A program made the position numbers and the translations under genes. From Sesbania bispinosa (lineage: Eukaryota > Streptophyta > Magnoliopsida > Fabales > Fabaceae): a DNA stretch of 64,000 nucleotides. This document shows, in pieces, positions 61,230 to 64,000 of this stretch; the first letter of the stretch is position 1, and each line of letters opens with the position of its first letter. The notes below the pieces were generated by a model. That model was given only the letters and a program-made list of their open reading frames with translations, ran no database searches and was not told the DNA's origin. The stretch spans positions 558,001-622,000 of the forward strand of contig QLOH01000117.1 of NCBI GenBank assembly GCA_026901365.1. The letters run 5' to 3'.

Positions 61230-61849
61230 AGTCTTTTCTGTATAATCTTTCAAATTTCAAGTCCTAATTCAATGAAGAGTTCTATCAGTTTTGTACTTAC
61301 TAAAGATAGGATGGGAATTAAATTCGTGGAAACTAAGGCACTTGCCCTAACAGATGGGGTTGATAAAAAAAACATGGGTAAAGTTCTCAATTTTATTTTA
61401 CAATGGAGGTAGGGAGATTTAAATATAAAATTTTATGTACATTTAAAAAACACTCCTTATTATTCTAATATTCCCAAGATTCCTGGGAATTTTAAAAGAC
61501 ATATTTCTATTAAACAACCCCTTAAAAATATTTTGACATATATTAATGACCTCAACATCAATAGCTCAACAGCTCACTCACAATCACAAGTTAAGATTTC
61601 TAGTTGGGAGGTAATTGTTTTGAATCATAACTAAGACCAATGGGGAAGGTTGGCACAAAAATGAGTAAAGTAGCAAATTGGTCACTGACTTCTTTAGGGT
61701 CATGTAATTTAGTCTCTGAGAAATATAAACCCCAAATATAGTCCCTGACTTTTTACTTTTTCTTTCACTATAGTCAAATTGTGTATTTCTCATTAATTTT
61801 TTTACGACGTGTCACGTTAGTGACACTTTGTCATACTCTGTCACGTTTA
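61230..61849. other. Intergenic stretch with a 'tagtctctga' repeat piece
   Basis: No gene was found. 61665-61790 contains 'caaattggtcactgactt', 'atttagtctctgagaaa' and 'atagtccctgac', related to the arms of the 44600-45466 element. Confidence 0.35.
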
Positions 61850-62110
61850 GGATACTAATAACACATGCAAAGTTAGCTTTATCACTTATAATTCAACTAA
61901 TTATAAAAAAGTGAATAGTAAAAGAAAAAAAAGTCAAGTCAATGAGTTGACCCAACATATCACATGTCGGCCAACATCATACCACTCAAAACTTAGACTA
62001 AGCTAGATTGGGTTAAAGTTAACTCGAGCTTAAAATTTCATAATCTATAGCCTAACTCATATTAGTCTAATTTTTTCAGTCTATTAAACCTGACCATTTT
62101 GACAATTCTA
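61850..62110. repeat. Dispersed repeat, second copy of 1353-1870
   Basis: 'atactaataacacatgcaaa', then 'aaaagtcaagtcaa', 'tcggccaaca' and 'accactcaaaacttag' follow the order of the copy at 1353-1510. The copy is more diverged and shorter. Confidence 0.45.
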
Positions 62111-62892
62111 CTAGAAATCATCATTTGCTACTGAGTGCCACCACCGATAGGGATAAGAGTACCCCATCCTATTGCCATGTGCATGGAGTATTACATTACC
62201 ATACAAGCACAATGCTCACTAACGATACTAGGCACTCCTATATAAACACACTTTATGTATGTATCTTGTCATTATTCTCCTTATATTTCTCATACAATAA
62301 TTTGAGTGTTCAAGGGCCTTCTATAGATACCCCAAAATTTCCACTTGTAGAACTTTTTTTTTTGTTACATTGGAGGGGTAAATATAAAGCTTGTTTGATG
62401 CTTGGGTCATGAACTCATGATCAACTTGGTTGAAGATTTGATCATCATCAACCAAGTAGCCTCCACTTTAAAGAGAACTATAAAACACGTGGATTTTTAA
62501 AATAGATGATCAAAATAAAAAAAATAAAAGAGAGATTAAAATTAAATTTCACTATATGTATTTTCATAAATAAAAACATATTTAATCTAATTTTTTTCTA
62601 TTACTTCATACAATTTGCATGAACTATAGATTCAATATATTTTTGCACCAAAAAAAAACTATAGATTCAATATATTTAAAATATTTTCTTTCTCCGATAA
62701 ATCAGAGCAGATATATAACTCCAAAAAAAATATAATAAACTAATAATGATTCCATTTAAAATGAAATTATATTTATCAATTCGCACGTACCAACTATGGC
62801 CGACTTCGCTCGACTTTTATTTTTGTAGACGTACCATGACATGGCTGAAATGGAATGTCAACAATCATGTCAGTATATGTATATACATTTAA
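62111..62892. other. AT-rich intergenic stretch
   Basis: No gene was recognised. An open frame of 95 codons at 62125-62409 has no recognisable domain and is not supported further. Confidence 0.3.
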
Positions 62893-63091
62893 ATAATATA
62901 TATCGTCTTAAAAAAAATTTACACATACATCCAACTGCGTGTTGCCACATTATTTTAATAACTGTGATACCTCATATATTATTAAATTTAATAAATGAGA
63001 TAGCAATACATCATTGGATGTTCGTGTAAAATTTCTTTACACTGACAATGTGTATATATATATATATATATATATATTAATTAAACTCTAT
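62893..63091. mobile_element. MITE, same family as 21528-21711, with an (AT)n expansion
   Basis: 'ggatgttcgtgtaaaatttc' and 'tttacactgacaatgtgtat' match the family's right half, and 'aatttacacatacatccaac' the left half. The right end is extended by an (AT)n tract (about 63051-63076) before 'ttaattaaactc'. Confidence 0.6.
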
Positions 63092-63260
63092 GTATATAAT
63101 GATAATCTAATGTAATTGAAAGAAATTAAAGATAGAGAGATGAGAGTATAGAATAAATAATAATAATATGATTGGGGCGTATATCGATCATTACTTTAAA
63201 TATATTATGGAACAAACCTAATTTGTTATGAAAGCTTAAAAATGTCAAAAACTAATTAAG

Positions 63261-63581
63261 AGTGTATTTGGTAAAACTAGCTGAAAATATAGCTGATTTG
63301 ATTTAAGTTATTTGGTAAAACTAGTTGAAAATGGTAAAATGACATAAAAGAACATCATGAATTATTAAATAACGATGAATGAGGTTGGTTGAGGGATAAA
63401 CTTGTAATAAATTTTCAATTAGTAGCTAAAAATGAGAGTTTTTTTAAAAAAGATACCCCAAGTAGTTTTTTAAGAAAATGTAGTAGCTACAAAAAAAAAC
63501 TACATTACCAAACATAACTGAAATGGTTTCAGCTATTAATTTTAATTTTAACTAACTGATATGTGTTTTACCAAACACATT
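63261..63581. mobile_element. MITE, 'tgtttggtaaaact' family
   Basis: The left end is 'agtgtatttggtaaaactag' and the right end, reverse complemented, 'aatgtgtttggtaaaacaca'. Related to 32943-33235 (shared 'ataaacttgtaataaatttt'-like and 'tttcagctattaatttta' phrases). Confidence 0.6.
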
Positions 63582-63603
63582 CTAAATGTGAACAACACAT
63601 ATA

Positions 63604-63862
63604 GAGCCTGTTTGGGTGGAACTTCTACAGAAGTACTTCTAGGTGGAAAAAATAGCATAATTCAAAGAGGTCAAATGCATTTAACTTCTCCATAAATTAA
63701 AATTAGTTACTTTTGGAGAAGTTAAATGGGAGGACTTTTGGAGTAGGTGGTCTATAGAGACTAATTTTAACTTATGGAGAAGTTAAATGCATGTGACATT
63801 TTTGATTCATACTATTTTTTCACCTAGAAGTACTTTTACAGAAGTTCCACCCAAACAGACTC
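63604..63862. mobile_element. Fold-back MITE, 259 bp
   Basis: The left end 'gagcctgtttgggtggaact' and the right end, reverse complemented, 'gagtctgtttgggtggaact' agree at 19 of 20 positions. Pairing continues through 'agaagtacttctaggtg' and 'aacttctccataa'. No clear target duplication was found. Confidence 0.75.
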
Positions 63863-64000
63863 ATAGTCCATCATAGGAAGCAATAATGCTCTGGGAAGCC
63901 AGTAACTTCATAAGTACCAAAGCTCTCCCTCCCATAATTTAAAAAAAGATGTTGTTAATTTTTAAAACAAAAATTTGTTTAGAACACTTTACTATCTTTA
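63863..64000. other. Window end, nothing recognised
   Basis: Short AT-rich sequence with no feature. Confidence 0.3.

Noticed and set aside
1..64000. CRISPR arrays, prokaryotic operons, viral genes
   Set aside because: No regularly spaced short repeats, ribosome-binding sites or viral proteins were seen; spliced plant genes explain the coding content.

Overview
The window looks like nuclear DNA of a flowering plant. It is AT-rich, its genes have GT-AG introns, and it carries many small transposable elements. Protein resemblance and repeat types suggest a eudicot, probably a legume (low confidence on the family). No prokaryotic, organellar, viral or CRISPR features were seen.

Layout. (1) 3.1-13.3 kb holds two tandem, intronless berberine-bridge-enzyme-like (BBE-like) FAD oxidases on the + strand, both secreted. 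The gap between them is filled with a direct duplication, inverted-repeat elements, SINE-like pieces and LINE remnants. (2) 16.7-45.7 kb is a segmentally duplicated block with three tandem copies of a five-exon GH31 alpha-glucosidase (Arabidopsis AGLU1 type), all + strand. Copies 1 and 3 read through as 916-residue secreted enzymes. Copy 2 has a frameshift in the signal-peptide exon and a D-to-N change in the conserved WTDIDY motif. Different parts of the three copies pair differently in similarity, the pattern expected of gene conversion. (3) 45.8-56.6 kb is a 14-exon gene for a mitochondrial NDUFAF7 (MidA-type) methyltransferase homologue. Exon 4 appears one base short, which breaks the frame. 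(4) 57.3-58.5 kb, - strand, is the transmembrane and kinase exon of a wall-associated-kinase-like receptor. Its ectodomain exon is not seen in the window, and a small relic of a second such exon lies at 56.7 kb. (5) 58.6-64 kb is repeat-dominated: a probable solo LTR with a six-fold internal motif, two mirror-image trinucleotide microsatellites, and a cluster of inverted-repeat elements.

How the genes relate. The BBE-like oxidases, the alpha-glucosidases and the receptor kinase all belong to families acting at the cell surface or wall, but nothing shows that they form one pathway; the arrangement looks like local tandem duplication. The NDUFAF7 homologue is a housekeeping mitochondrial gene.

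Mobile elements. Several insertions can be defined to the base because an uninterrupted copy of the same sequence lies elsewhere in the window. Four (5538-5922, 21528-21711, 44430-44585, 44600-45466) have 9-bp target duplications, which points to Mutator-like non-autonomous elements. A 286-bp LTR element with 69-bp LTRs (52674-52959) sits in an intron of the NDUFAF7 gene. All exon boundaries were placed by eye from splice signals, reading frame and comparison among copies.
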